Assembly (NCBI RefSeq): GCF_003854275.1
Contig: NZ_QTQP01000007.1
Coordinates: forward strand, 145,139-209,138
Origin: Burkholderia sp. Bp8963
GTDB taxonomy: Bacteria; Pseudomonadota; Gammaproteobacteria; Burkholderiales; Burkholderiaceae
Direction: 5' to 3'
Length of the DNA stretch: 64,000 bases
The notes beneath the pieces were generated by a model. The model did no database searches. It had not been told where the DNA came from and saw nothing but the letters and a program-made list of their open reading frames with translations. Both the position numbers and the translations under genes were made by a program. Shown piece after piece: positions 23,507-32,915 of the stretch (the stretch's first letter is position 1; every line of letters starts with the position of its first letter).

Positions 23507-24193
23507 TCAAATCGCTTCGTCGACAGTGACTTCGATCAGATGCCGTTCGGCATCGAGCATCGGCACCGCGAGCCGAATGGCCTGCTTCACGTGGCTGCCA
23601 TCGGGCAAGCGTGCAATCTCGTCGTCAGGGTGCACGCCCTTCATCGCCCAGATCGCCCCGCCCGGCGCAACCAGATGTCGAGCAAGTTTAACGAAGTCGG
23701 AGAGGTCCGCGAAAGCGCGCGACACGATCACATCGAATTTTTCCTGCACGTCGACGCCCGGTTGCAGAGATTCCACGCGACCGGTGACGACCGACAGGTT
23801 CGCGAGCTTCAGCTCGGCCCGGGTCTGCGTCTGGAAAGCGGATTTCTTCTGGACGATGTCGTTCAGCGTGACCTGCCATTCCGGCCGAACGATCGCGAGC
23901 ACGATGCCCGGCAGCCCACCGCCCGATCCGACATCGAGCACGCGCGCCGACGCCCGGTCACGCAGGTGGGGAACGATCGACAGCGAATCGAGGATGTGCT
24001 GAATCAGCATCTGCTGCGGATCGCGGATCGCGGTCAGGTTGTAGACCGCATTCCACTTCGCCAGCAGCGCGACATAGTCGAGCAACTGGTTACGCTGCGC
24101 ATCCGTCAGCACGACGCCGAGCGCGTTTGCGCCGTCGGCGAGCATCCTCTCCAATACGTCCCGATTAACCGCCGGCGCGCGACGCGCCGTCAT
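23507..24193 (-). CDS. rsmG: 16S rRNA (guanine527-N7)-methyltransferase RsmG (GidB)
   Basis: 228 residues. The SAM-binding motif [19 protein letters not shown] lies near residue 75, and the family block [23 protein letters not shown] is present. The enzyme methylates G527 of 16S rRNA; its loss gives low-level streptomycin resistance in other bacteria. ATG 24193 overlaps the mnmG stop as ATGA, so translation is coupled. A longer in-frame extension to 24589 is a shadow of mnmG. Confidence 0.96.
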   Translation of the reverse strand: MTARRAPAVNRDVLERMLADGANALGVVLTDAQRNQLLDYVALLAKWNAVYNLTAIRDPQQMLIQHILDSLSIVPHLRDRASARVLDVGSGGGLPGIVLAIVRPEWQVTLNDIVQKKSAFQTQTRAELKLANLSVVTGRVESLQPGVDVQEKFDVIVSRAFADLSDFVKLARHLVAPGGAIWAMKGVHPDDEIARLPDGSHVKQAIRLAVPMLDAERHLIEVTVDEAI

Positions 24194-26160
24194 TGTTGCG
24201 TCGGGACATTGCTGTCCCCCTGCTCCACGGCCGCTTCCGCGGCACCGTTGCGGCGGCCGAGGCCGCGACGCTTCAGATGCACCATCAGCAGCGAAATCGC
24301 CGCCGGCGTGACACCCGAAATGCGCGATGCCTGTCCGATCGTTTCCGGCCGGAACTGATTCAGCTTCTGGCTCACTTCGAATGACAGCCCACGCACTTCG
24401 CGATAGTCGATGCCTTCGGGCAGTCGCGTGTTCTCGTTCGCGTCGTTGCGCTCGATCTCGCTCGCCTGGCGCTCGATGTAGCCCTGATACTTGATGCCGA
24501 TCTCGACCTGCTCCTTGATCTGCGCAAGCAGGACCGGATCGTCGACCAGCGGCTCCGCCGGACCGCATTCGCCGCCCTTCAGGCCGCACACGCCGTCGTA
24601 GCTGACGCCCGGACGGCGCAGCAGCTCGGCGAGGCTATATTCGTGATCGATCGCCTTGCCGAGCAGTGCCACCGCTTCGTCGGCCGGCAGCGTTTTCGGC
24701 GTGACCCACGTCGACTTCAGGCGCTCGGTTTCACGTGAAACAGCGTCGCGTTTCCGGCAGAACGCGTCCCAACGCACGTCGTCCACGAGGCCCAGCTCGC
24801 GGCCGATTTCGGTCAGGCGCATGTCCGCGTTGTCTTCACGCAAGCTCAACCGATACTCGGCGCGGCTCGTGAACATCCGGTACGGCTCGGCGACACCGCG
24901 CGTCACCAGATCGTCGACCAGCACGCCGATATAAGCCTGGTCGCGACGCGGGCACCACGCTTCCTTTTCCTGCACGTACAGGCCTGCGTTGACGCCAGCC
25001 AGCAAGCCCTGCGCGGCCGCCTCTTCGTAACCGGTCGTCCCGTTGATCTGGCCCGCAAAAAACAGACCATTGATCGCCTTGGTTTCCAGCGACGCCTTCA
25101 ATGCACGCGGATCGAAGTAGTCGTACTCGATCGCATAGCCCGGACGCAGGATGTGCGCCTGTTCGAGGCCGCGCATCGAATGCACGAGCTCGAGTTGCAC
25201 GTCGAACGGCAGGCTCGTCGAGATCCCGTTCGGATAGAACTCGTTGGTCGTCAGCCCTTCCGGTTCGAGGAAGATCTGGTGCGATTCCTTGGACGCGAAC
25301 CGGTGAATCTTGTCCTCGATCGACGGACAGTAGCGCGGCCCGACGCCTTCGATCACGCCTGTATACATCGGCGAGCGATCGAGGCCGCCTCGGATGATGT
25401 CGTGTGTGCGCTCGTTCGTGTGCGTGATCCAGCACGGCATCTGCTGAGGATGCTGCTCCGCGCGACCCAGGAACGAGAACACGGGGATCGGATCGAGATC
25501 GCCCGGCTGCTCTTCCAGCTTCGAGAAGTCGATCGAGCGGCCGTCGATACGCGGCGGCGTCCCGGTCTTCAGCCGCCCTTGGGGCAGCTTCAGCTCCTTC
25601 AGGCGGGAGGACAACGTCACGGCGGCCGGATCCCCTGCCCGGCCGCCTGTGTAGTTGTTCAGGCCGACGTGGATCTTGCCGTCGAGGAACGTGCCGGCCG
25701 TCAGCACCACGGCGCGCGCACGGAAACGGATGCCGATCTGGGTGACGGCGCCCACCACGCGATCGCCTTCGACCATCAGGTCGTCCACCGCTTGCTGGAA
25801 CAGCCACAGATTGGGCTGGTTCTCGAGGCGGTGGCGGATCGCTGCCTTGTACAGGATGCGGTCGGCCTGTGCGCGCGTCGCACGAACAGCCGGCCCCTTC
25901 GACGAATTGAGGATCCGGAACTGAATACCGCCCTCGTCCGTCGCAGCGGCCATCGCGCCGCCCAACGCATCGACTTCCTTGACCAGATGGCCCTTGCCAA
26001 TGCCGCCGATCGACGGATTGCAGCTCATCTGCCCGAGGGTTTCGATGTTGTGCGTCAGCAATAGCGTCTTCACGCCCATGCGGGCGGACGCCAGCGCGGC
26101 TTCCGTGCCGGCATGACCGCCGCCGACGACGATTACGTCAAATTCTGTGGGATAAAGCAT
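24190..26160 (-). CDS. mnmG: tRNA uridine 5-carboxymethylaminomethyl modification enzyme MnmG (GidA)
   Basis: 656 residues, FAD-dependent partner of MnmE in making cmnm5U34 in tRNAs. Motifs: [16 protein letters not shown] near the start, [37 protein letters not shown] and the C-terminal [18 protein letters not shown]. It heads the operon mnmG-rsmG-parA-parB-permease. Its codons for AVSRET (near residue 477) contain a perfect 14-bp parS. The promoter lies at the left edge of the tandem array (-10 TATAAT on the minus strand at 26215-26220). Confidence 0.97.
   Translation of the reverse strand: MLYPTEFDVIVVGGGHAGTEAALASARMGVKTLLLTHNIETLGQMSCNPSIGGIGKGHLVKEVDALGGAMAAATDEGGIQFRILNSSKGPAVRATRAQADRILYKAAIRHRLENQPNLWLFQQAVDDLMVEGDRVVGAVTQIGIRFRARAVVLTAGTFLDGKIHVGLNNYTGGRAGDPAAVTLSSRLKELKLPQGRLKTGTPPRIDGRSIDFSKLEEQPGDLDPIPVFSFLGRAEQHPQQMPCWITHTNERTHDIIRGGLDRSPMYTGVIEGVGPRYCPSIEDKIHRFASKESHQIFLEPEGLTTNEFYPNGISTSLPFDVQLELVHSMRGLEQAHILRPGYAIEYDYFDPRALKASLETKAINGLFFAGQINGTTGYEEAAAQGLLAGVNAGLYVQEKEAWCPRRDQAYIGVLVDDLVTRGVAEPYRMFTSRAEYRLSLREDNADMRLTEIGRELGLVDDVRWDAFCRKRDAVSRETERLKSTWVTPKTLPADEAVALLGKAIDHEYSLAELLRRPGVSYDGVCGLKGGECGPAEPLVDDPVLLAQIKEQVEIGIKYQGYIERQASEIERNDANENTRLPEGIDYREVRGLSFEVSQKLNQFRPETIGQASRISGVTPAAISLLMVHLKRRGLGRRNGAAEAAVEQGDSNVPTQQ
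24728..24741. other. Canonical parS site inside mnmG
   Basis: GTTTCACGTGAAAC is a perfect 14-bp palindrome identical to the core of the bacterial chromosomal parS consensus. It is embedded in the mnmG reading frame, 2.1 kb upstream of parB. ParB binding is inferred from sequence identity. Confidence 0.85.
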
Positions 26161-26214
26161 GGCGGACTCCGTGCCGGACAGCGCACAGACCTTTCTGAGA
26201 AATGTATGGGCCGA

Positions 26215-26220
26215 ATTATA
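26215..26220 (-). promoter_or_regulatory. mnmG -10 element
   Basis: TATAAT on the minus strand, 55-60 bp upstream of the mnmG ATG, with only a weak -35 (TTCAGG, 16-bp spacing). It probably drives the mnmG-parB operon. The tandem array starts about 120 bp further upstream. Confidence 0.5.
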
Positions 26221-26563
26221 GCGGGTTCGCTTTTCGCCTGAAGACCGTCCGAATGGTAGGGTCCGTTCATTTCGCCCGTTTTCGTCGGCCGATTGGTGAA
26301 TCTGTGCCGCTCAATCGGCTGCGGTGGCGAGTCCGTGGGTGTCGGAACACCTTTTGCCCCGTGCAAGGGCGCGCCCGGGAACAGATCGGTGGAACAGAGA
26401 GGACTTATCGGCCCTGGATCAAGACGAAGCATCGGCACGGTGATGTGCGCTCCGTCTTGGCACCCTCTCACAGGGTTTCCAGCTGTTCGTCCGGTACTTA
26501 TCCCCAAGCCGGCATCATCGGGACACCAGCGCCGGAATCGTCACATCCCGAACAAAAGCGGTG

Positions 26564-26579
26564 TATTCCATGTGAAACT
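26564..26579. other. parS-like palindrome, array unit 1 (degenerate)
   Basis: TATTCCATGTGAAACT: the right half-site is intact and the left half has two changes from GTTTC. It is the most decayed copy and the nearest to mnmG. Confidence 0.55.
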
Positions 26580-26944
26580 GCCACCCGCTTGCCGCCGCGC
26601 ACCTCGCTTAAGCCTTCGTTTAAGCCGCCTTCCACGCCATCCCAAGGTCGATCTCATACTTGCGGATTCTGTACCGGCCTGGCCGCCGACCCTTCCGGCA
26701 CAAACTTGCCAGACTCCAGCATGTCGTCGTGAACACCTTTGGCCTACGCAAGGGCCCGCCCGGAACAGGTCGGTGGAACACGGCGACTATCGGCTTCGGA
26801 TCAAGACGAAGGCTCGGCACGGCACAGGGCGCGCCATCCTGGCCCCATCTCACAGGGTTTCCATCTGTTCGTGCCGCACTTATCCCCTGCTGGAGTCGTC
26901 GGAACACTAGCGCCCGCATCGTCACGCCTTAAACAATAGTGGTG

Positions 26945-26960
26945 TGTTTCATGTGAAACA
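26945..26960. other. parS-like palindrome, array unit 2
   Basis: TGTTTCATGTGAAACA: both half-sites match the parS consensus; the centre is CATGTG instead of CACGTG. Confidence 0.7.
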
Positions 26961-27301
26961 TGTCATCCGCTTGCCGTCGAACACCTTGCTCAATCCGACT
27001 TTCTCACCGCCCCAACGTCGATCTCACACTTCCGGGTCCGGTACCGGCCCTTCCGGCACAAACTTGCCAGTCTCCAGCACGTTGTCGTGAACACCCTTTG
27101 TCCTACGCAAGGCCCCGCCCGAGTACAGGTCGGTGGAACACGGCGACTATCGGCTTCGGATCAAGACGACGGCACGGCACACTGTGCGCGCCATCCTGGC
27201 CCCATCTCACAGGGTTTCCATCTGTTCGTCCTGCACTTATCCCCTGTCGAAGCCGCTGGGACAGCGGCGCCCGCGTCGTCATGCGCCAGACAAAAGTGGT
27301 G

Positions 27302-27317
27302 CGTTTCATGTGAAACA
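27302..27317. other. parS-like palindrome, array unit 3
   Basis: CGTTTCATGTGAAACA: centre CATGTG, outermost left base C instead of T. Confidence 0.65.
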
Positions 27318-27674
27318 TGCCGCCCGCTTGCCGTCGAACACCTCACCCACGCCGATTCCCTCACCACCCCAAGGTCGATCTCACACTTGCGGATTCTGTA
27401 CCGGCTTGGCCGCCGCCCCTTCCGGCACAAACTTGCCAGGCTCCAGCACGTTGTCGTGAACACCCTTTGCCCTGTGCAAGGGGTCCCGCCCGGGTACAGG
27501 TCAGTGGAACACGGCGGCCATCGGCTCTAGATCAAGACGACGGCTCGGCACGGCACTTTGCGCGCCGTCTCGGCCCCGGCTCACAGGGTTTCCATCTGTT
27601 CGTCCGGCACTTATCCCCCGCCGAAGCCATCGGGACACCGCCGCTCGCGCGTCATGCGCCACACAAAAGCCGTG

Positions 27675-27690
27675 TGTTTCATGTGAAACA
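27675..27690. other. parS-like palindrome, array unit 4
   Basis: TGTTTCATGTGAAACA, identical to unit 2. Confidence 0.7.
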
Positions 27691-27980
27691 TGGCATCAGG
27701 TTGCCGTCGAGCACCTCAATCGCCGACCACATCACTATCCCAAGGTCGATCCACACACTTGCGGGCTCTGTATCGGCTCGGTCGCCAGCTCTGCCGGCAC
27801 AAACTTGCCAGCTTCCAACACGTAGCCGTGAACACCCTTTGCCCTGTGCAAGAACCCGCCCGGGAACAGGTCGGTGGAACGCGGCGGCTATCGGCTCTGG
27901 ATCACGACGACGGCTCGGCACGGCACTTTGCGCGCCGACTCGACCCTATCTCACAGGGTTTCCAGCTGCTCATCCGACAC

Positions 27981-27989
27981 TTATCCACA
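27981..27989 (+). other. Perfect DnaA box in array unit 5
   Basis: TTATCCACA at the position where the other units have TTATCCCCN or TTATCCCAT. It lies 56 bp before the unit-5 palindrome. Confidence 0.55.
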
Positions 27990-28044
27990 CAACGAGTCAT
28001 CGGGATACCGCCGCCCACATCGCCCGCCCCACACAAAAGCCGTG

Positions 28045-28060
28045 TGTTTCATATGAAACA
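28045..28060. other. parS-like palindrome, array unit 5
   Basis: TGTTTCATATGAAACA: perfectly symmetric 16-mer whose centre is CATATG. It looks like a compensatory change relative to CATGTG. Confidence 0.65.
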
Positions 28061-28414
28061 TGCCACTCGCTCGCCGTCGAGCACCTCACTCAGCCGACCA
28101 CATCACCATCCCAAGGTCGATCTCACACTTGCGGGCTCTGTATCGGCTCGGCTGCCAGCTCTTCCGGCACAAACTTGCCAGCCTCGAGCACGTAGCCGTG
28201 AATACCCCTTGCCCTGTGTAAGAACCCGCCCGGGAACAGATCGGTGGAACACATCGACCATCAGCCCTGGATCACGACAAAGGCTCGCATGGCACTTTGC
28301 GCACCGTCTCGGCCCCAGTTCACAGGGTTTCCAGCTGTTCGTCCGGCACTTATCCCCTGCCGAAGGCATCGGGACACTGCCGCTCGCGTCGTCATGCGCC
28401 AGACAAAAGCCGTG

Positions 28415-28430
28415 TGTTTCATGTGAAACA
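28415..28430. other. parS-like palindrome, array unit 6
   Basis: TGTTTCATGTGAAACA, identical to units 2, 4 and 7. Confidence 0.7.
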
Positions 28431-28459
28431 TGCCACCCGCTTGCCGTCGAACACCTCGC

Positions 28460-28570
28460 TCATGCCGCCTTCTTCACCATCCCGAGGTCGATCGCAATTA
28501 CTTTCAGATTCTGTATCGGCTCGGCCGCCGGCCCTTCCAGCATGAACTTACCAGCCCCTAGCACGTAGTC
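28460..28570 (-). pseudogene. Best-preserved duplicated livF 3' end (array)
   Basis: Read on the minus strand this segment encodes, without frameshift, DYVLGAGKFMLEGPAAEPIQ and then NLKVIAIDLGMVKKAA with a TGA. The intact livF tail reads [19 protein letters not shown] then [16 protein letters not shown] and TGA. The stop codons coincide. The other six copies show the same similarity but have small indels. Confidence 0.8.
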
Positions 28571-28788
28571 GCGAACACCTTTTGTCCTGTGCAAGGCCCC
28601 GCCCGGGAACAGGTCGGCGGAACATAGCGACTATCGGCTCCGGATCAAGACGAAGGATCGGCACGGCGCTTTGCGCGCCTTCAGACCCCATCTCACGTGG
28701 TTTCCGCCTGCTCGCCCGGTACTTATCCCATCGTCCAGGTCATCGGGACACCGCCCCCCGCATCGTCACACCCCAAACAAAAGCGGTG

Positions 28789-28804
28789 TGTTTCATGTGA
28801 AACA
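28789..28804. other. parS-like palindrome, array unit 7
   Basis: TGTTTCATGTGAAACA, centre CATGTG. Confidence 0.7.
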
Positions 28805-29163
28805 TGCCCCCGCTTGCCGCCAGGCTCCCTGCTTAAGCCGCCTCCCTCACCGCCCCAAGTTCGGATCTCAATCCCTTGCGGACTCTGTAGCGGCCCCCGC
28901 CGTCGCCCCTTCCGGCACAAACGTGCCAGCGTCCTGCACGTAGCCGCGAATACCCTTTGCGCTGTGCAAGGACGCGCCCGGGTACAGGTCGGTGGAACAC
29001 AGCGACTGTCGGCTCTGGATCAAGGCAAAGGCTCGGTACGGTGCTGTGCGCACAGTCTCACCCCCATCTCACAGGGTTTCCATCTGCTCGTCCGGCACTT
29101 ATCCCCTCGCCGGAGTCATCAGAACACCGCCCTCCGCGTCCCCCACCCCAAACAAAAACGGCG

Positions 29164-29179
29164 CGTTTCACGTGAAACA
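29164..29179. other. Canonical parS, array unit 8 next to livF
   Basis: CGTTTCACGTGAAACA contains the perfect 14-bp core GTTTCACGTGAAAC. It lies 38 bp beyond the livF stop, in the same relation to livF as the other palindromes have to the livF remnants, so this copy is the likely ancestor. Confidence 0.85.
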
Positions 29180-29217
29180 CGCCGTCCACCCCCATCCATT
29201 TCCCGCCAACCAACCCA

Positions 29218-29973
29218 TCAAGCCGACTTCTTCGCCAACCCAAGGTAGGTCTCAATCACCTGCGAGTTCTGCGCCAGTTCAGCCGCAGGCCCGTCCAGCG
29301 CAAATTCGCCCGTCTCGAGCACATAGCCGTAATCGGAGATCTGCAGCGCTGCCCGAGCGTTCTGCTCGATCAGCAGCGTCGCGACGCCTGTGCCGCGCAG
29401 CGCGCTGATGATATGAAATATCTCCTTCACGATCAGCGGCGCGAGCCCCAGGCTCGGCTCGTCGAGCATCAACAGATCCGGCTTGCCCATCAGCGCCCGC
29501 CCCACCGCCAGCATCTGTCGTTCGCCGCCCGATAGCGTGCCAGCCGCCTGATTGCGCCGCTCCTTCAGCCGCGGAAACAGCGCAAATACGTGATCGAGCT
29601 GGTCGAGGAAATTCGCTTCGCCGGCCTGCTTGCGCCGATACGCGCCGAGCACGAGGTTGTCCTCCACCGACATCGTGCCGAACAGCTCACGCTTTTCCGG
29701 CACGAGGCACATGCCGCGCGCGACCCGCTGCTCGATCGGCAGCGCGCTGACGTCCGCGCCGCGATACACGATCGCACCGGACGCGTGCCCGATCACCGGC
29801 AGCGCGCCCATGATCGCGTTCAGCAGCGTCGATTTGCCGGCCCCATTGGGCCCGATCACGCTGACGATCTGGCCGGCGCCGACCTTGATCGCCGCGCCGT
29901 GCAGCGCCTCCACCTTGCCGTACCGGACCGCCAGCCCGCGCACATCGAGAATCGGCATCGTCGCGTCCGTCAT
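29218..29973 (-). CDS. livF: Branched-chain amino acid ABC transporter ATPase LivF (system 1)
   Basis: 251 residues. Walker [10 protein letters not shown], signature [15 protein letters not shown], Walker [14 protein letters not shown] and the H-loop region are all present. One of two ATPases that energise branched-chain amino acid uptake. ATG 29973 overlaps the preceding stop as TGATG. Its last 35 codons are the sequence found, decayed, in the tandem array immediately downstream. Confidence 0.93.
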   Translation of the reverse strand: MTDATMPILDVRGLAVRYGKVEALHGAAIKVGAGQIVSVIGPNGAGKSTLLNAIMGALPVIGHASGAIVYRGADVSALPIEQRVARGMCLVPEKRELFGTMSVEDNLVLGAYRRKQAGEANFLDQLDHVFALFPRLKERRNQAAGTLSGGERQMLAVGRALMGKPDLLMLDEPSLGLAPLIVKEIFHIISALRGTGVATLLIEQNARAALQISDYGYVLETGEFALDGPAAELAQNSQVIETYLGLAKKSA

Positions 29974-31757
29974 CACTCCACCCCGCCCAGATACGCTTCG
30001 AGCACCGCCGGATCCTGCTGCACGTCCTGCGGCAGCCCTTCCGCGATCCGCGTGCCGAACTCCATCACCACCAGCCGATCCGTGAGATTCATCACGAAAT
30101 CCATGTCGTGTTCGACGAGCAACACGCTCATCCCTTCCGCCTTCAGCCGTCGCAGCAGGTCCGCCAGCTGCTGCTTCTCCTTGTAGCGCAGACCGGCGGC
30201 CGGTTCGTCGAGCAGCAGCAGCGTCGGGTCGCAGCACAGTGCGCGGGCAATTTCGAGGATTCGCTGCTGGCCGAGCGCGAGGCTCCCCGCTTCGTCGTAC
30301 ATGTGGCTCTCGAGGCCGACGCGCCGGATCTGGCGCGCTGCCTCGGCCAGCAATTGCGCCTCCTCGTGTGCATTGAGCCGTGCGATGCTGCGCCAGACGC
30401 CCGTCGTACCACGCAGATGCGCGCCGAGCGCGACGTTTTCCAGCACCGTCATGCCCGGCAGCAGCTTCACGTGCTGGAACGTGCGGCCGATCCCGCGCCG
30501 CACGATCTCGCGCGACGTCAGTCCGTCGATCCGCTCGCCGCGGAACGTGATCGCGCCGCTCGTCGGCCGCAGCACGCCCGTCACGAGATTGAACGTCGTC
30601 GATTTGCCGGCGCCATTCGGCCCGATCAGACCGATGATCTGCCCTGCATTGACTTCGAAGCTCACGTCGTTGACGGCCACGAGCCCGCCGAACTGCTTGC
30701 GCGCATTGTCGACGACGAGCAGCGCTTCGCCGGTTGCCGGCTTGGTGCGCTGCGGCAAAGGATCGGCGTCACGCGACACATACGCGCGCGGCCCGCGTGG
30801 AAACAGCCTCGCGACGAACGGCCAGACGCCCTGCCGCGCGTACTGCAGCAGCAGCACCATCACGACACCGAACACGATGATCTCGAAGTTGCCTTCCGCG
30901 CCGAGCAGCTTCGGCAGCAGCGTCTGCAGGTAATCCTGCAGCACGGTGAGGATCGCCGCCCCGAGCACCGCGCCCCACACGTGCGCGACGCCGCCAACCA
31001 CCGCCATGAACAGGAATTCGATCCCGTGGTTCAGGCCGAACGGCGTCGGATTCACCGCACGCTGCAGGTGTGCGTACAGGAAGCCCGAAATCGCCGCGAG
31101 CACCGCCGCGTAGACGAAGATCACGACCCGCATCCACGCGGTGTTCACGCCCATCGCCTCGGCCATCACCCCGCCGCCGCGCAGCGCGCGGATCGCGCGG
31201 CCCGGCCGGCTGTTCAGCAGGTTCTGCACGGACACGATCGCCGCCAGCACCACCGCCCAGATCAGGAAATACAGACTGCGCCCGCTGTCGAGCACGATGC
31301 CGAACAGGTTCAGCGCGGCAATGCCGTTGATCCCGTCGTACTTGCCGAGCAGTTCGAGATTGCCGAACAGGTAGAACAGCGCGAGACCCCACGCGATCGT
31401 CCCGAGCGGCAGGAAGTGCCCGGACAGCCGCATCGTCACCGCGCCCAGCACGAGCGCGACGAGCGCCGTCAGCACGACGCCCGCGATCAGCGCGAGCCAT
31501 GGCGACACGCCATAGGCCGTCGTCAGGTATGCGGTCGCATACGCGCCGATCCCGACGAACGCGGCCTGTCCGAAGCTCGTCATCCCGCCGACGCCCGTCA
31601 GCAGCACGAGCCCGATCGCGACGATCGCATCGAGGCCGATGTAGTTCAGCAGCGTGATCCAGTATTCGGGCACCCGCAGCACGCCAGGCAGCACCGGCAG
31701 CGCGAACAGCACCACGAGAAACACCCAGAACGTCTTGTTGCGCACCATCGTCTTCAT
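29973..31757 (-). CDS. Fused LivM permease - LivG ATPase (system 1)
   Basis: 594 residues from ATG 31757, correctly spaced from GAGGAG; an in-frame ATG at 31784 lies inside livH. Residues 1 to about 320 form a LivM-type permease with roughly eight helices ([36 protein letters not shown]). A linker rich in Arg/Pro follows. Residues about 345-594 form a LivG ATPase with [30 protein letters not shown] and [11 protein letters not shown]. LivM and LivG are usually separate, as in system 2 in this window. The fusion ensures 1:1 assembly of one permease with one ATPase. Confidence 0.93.
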   Translation of the reverse strand: MKTMVRNKTFWVFLVVLFALPVLPGVLRVPEYWITLLNYIGLDAIVAIGLVLLTGVGGMTSFGQAAFVGIGAYATAYLTTAYGVSPWLALIAGVVLTALVALVLGAVTMRLSGHFLPLGTIAWGLALFYLFGNLELLGKYDGINGIAALNLFGIVLDSGRSLYFLIWAVVLAAIVSVQNLLNSRPGRAIRALRGGGVMAEAMGVNTAWMRVVIFVYAAVLAAISGFLYAHLQRAVNPTPFGLNHGIEFLFMAVVGGVAHVWGAVLGAAILTVLQDYLQTLLPKLLGAEGNFEIIVFGVVMVLLLQYARQGVWPFVARLFPRGPRAYVSRDADPLPQRTKPATGEALLVVDNARKQFGGLVAVNDVSFEVNAGQIIGLIGPNGAGKSTTFNLVTGVLRPTSGAITFRGERIDGLTSREIVRRGIGRTFQHVKLLPGMTVLENVALGAHLRGTTGVWRSIARLNAHEEAQLLAEAARQIRRVGLESHMYDEAGSLALGQQRILEIARALCCDPTLLLLDEPAAGLRYKEKQQLADLLRRLKAEGMSVLLVEHDMDFVMNLTDRLVVMEFGTRIAEGLPQDVQQDPAVLEAYLGGVE

Positions 31758-31761
31758 CGCG

Positions 31762-32817
31762 TCACTCCTCGTCCTCTTCCGCATGCGGCGTCGCGAAGCT
31801 GCGCCACAGCAGCACCGGAATGATCAGCGTGAACACGATCACTTCCTTGTATGCGCTCGCCCAGAACGACGAATAGGACTCGAGCACGCCGACGAGCAGC
31901 GAGCCTGCCGCCGCGAGCGGATAGCTGACGAGCCCGCCGATGATCGCGCCGACGAAGCCCTTCAGGCCGATCAGGAAGCCCGAGTCGTAGTAGATCGTCG
32001 TCAGCGGCCCGACGAGGATGCCGGACAGCACGCCGAGCCCCGCCGCGAGCGTGAACGCGAGGCGCCCCGCTTCCGTCGTGCCGATGCCGACGAGCCGCGC
32101 GCCGAGCCGGTTCACCGACGTCGCGCGCAGTGCCTTGCCGGCGATCGTGCGGCCGAAGTACAGGTACAGCGCCGCGATCATCACGAGCGCCGTGACGACC
32201 ACGAGAATGCTCTGCAGCGAGATCGTCAGGCTGCCGACCGACAGCGACACATCCGAGAACGCATTCGTGCGCGAACCTTCGGCGCCGAACATCACGAGCC
32301 CGAGGCCCACCATCGCGAAATGGACGGCGACCGACACGATCAGCAGCAGCAACGTCGTCGCCTCGGCCACCGGCTGGTAGACGAGCCGGTAGACGAACGG
32401 CCCCATCGGCACCACGATCGCGAGCGTCAGCGCGATCTGCGCGAGCATCGGCAGCGGCTGCGCGGCAACGCTGCGCGTGACCGCGAACACCGCAAGCGGC
32501 ATCAGCACATAGCGGCTGCCGAGCGTCGTCAGCGTGCGACCGAGCGCGTGACGCCGCTCGCGATGCCGAACCAGGCCGCCGACTTCGAGCACGAAGCACG
32601 CGATGCCCATCACGAACAGCAGCCAGCAGGTGGCGGGGAATTTCTGCGCCTGCAACGCGGCCAGCGTCAGCGCACCGTAGGCGACGAACTCGCCCTGGGG
32701 AATGAAGATCACCCGCGTGACGGAAAACACCAGCACGAGCGCCAGCGACAACAATGCATAAATGGCGCCGGTCGTGATGCCGTCTTGCGCGAGGATCGCC
32801 GCAATCGAGAGATCCAT
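31762..32817 (-). CDS. livH: Branched-chain amino acid ABC permease LivH (system 1)
   Basis: 351 residues with multiple hydrophobic helices, starting MDLSIAAILAQDGITTGAIYALLSLALVLVF. The C-terminal half carries the LivH-type block GLKGFVGAIIGGLVSYPLAAAGSLLVG. It is longer than the E. coli LivH (308) owing to an insertion around residues 55-120 (VLEVGGLVRHRERRHALG). The stop lies 5 nt inside the following livMG start, so translation is coupled. Confidence 0.92.
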   Translation of the reverse strand: MDLSIAAILAQDGITTGAIYALLSLALVLVFSVTRVIFIPQGEFVAYGALTLAALQAQKFPATCWLLFVMGIACFVLEVGGLVRHRERRHALGRTLTTLGSRYVLMPLAVFAVTRSVAAQPLPMLAQIALTLAIVVPMGPFVYRLVYQPVAEATTLLLLIVSVAVHFAMVGLGLVMFGAEGSRTNAFSDVSLSVGSLTISLQSILVVVTALVMIAALYLYFGRTIAGKALRATSVNRLGARLVGIGTTEAGRLAFTLAAGLGVLSGILVGPLTTIYYDSGFLIGLKGFVGAIIGGLVSYPLAAAGSLLVGVLESYSSFWASAYKEVIVFTLIIPVLLWRSFATPHAEEDEE

Positions 32818-32915
32818 ACGTTTCGTGTATCGAGAAGGCTGCGGGAAAAACGGCGATCGTCAGACGGCGCGCAGCGCCCTTCACGACGCGCGCGCCTGCC
32901 CTGTTCACGTGGAAC

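Larger units (their letters stand above)
26341..29180. repeat. Tandem array of eight ~370-bp units, each ending in a parS-like palindrome
   Basis: Between mnmG and livF lie eight diverged units. Palindrome starts are 26564, 26945, 27302, 27675, 28045, 28415, 28789 and 29164 (spacings 357-381 bp). Blocks in a fixed order within each unit: (a) a decayed livF 3' end; (b) GAACACC...TGCAAGG; (c) GGAACAGGTCGGTGGAAC; (d) GGATCAAGACGA; (e) TCTCACAGGGTTTCC; (f) CACTTATCCCC (DnaA-box-like); (g) CAAAAGC followed by the palindrome. The livF remnants are at 26620-26728, 26990-27087, 27348-27457, 27716-27829, 28090-28199, 28460-28570 and 28833-28945. No ORF in it is conserved between units, so it is not coding. 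Confidence 0.9.

Noticed and set aside
26341..29180. Array considered as CRISPR
   Set aside because: Units are about 370 bp and similar along most of their length; there are no short constant repeats with unique spacers and no cas genes.
26293..29408. Many 60-290 codon ORFs across the tandem array
   Set aside because: They change frame or stop between units and peptides are not conserved beyond DNA-level repeat similarity, apart from the livF remnants.
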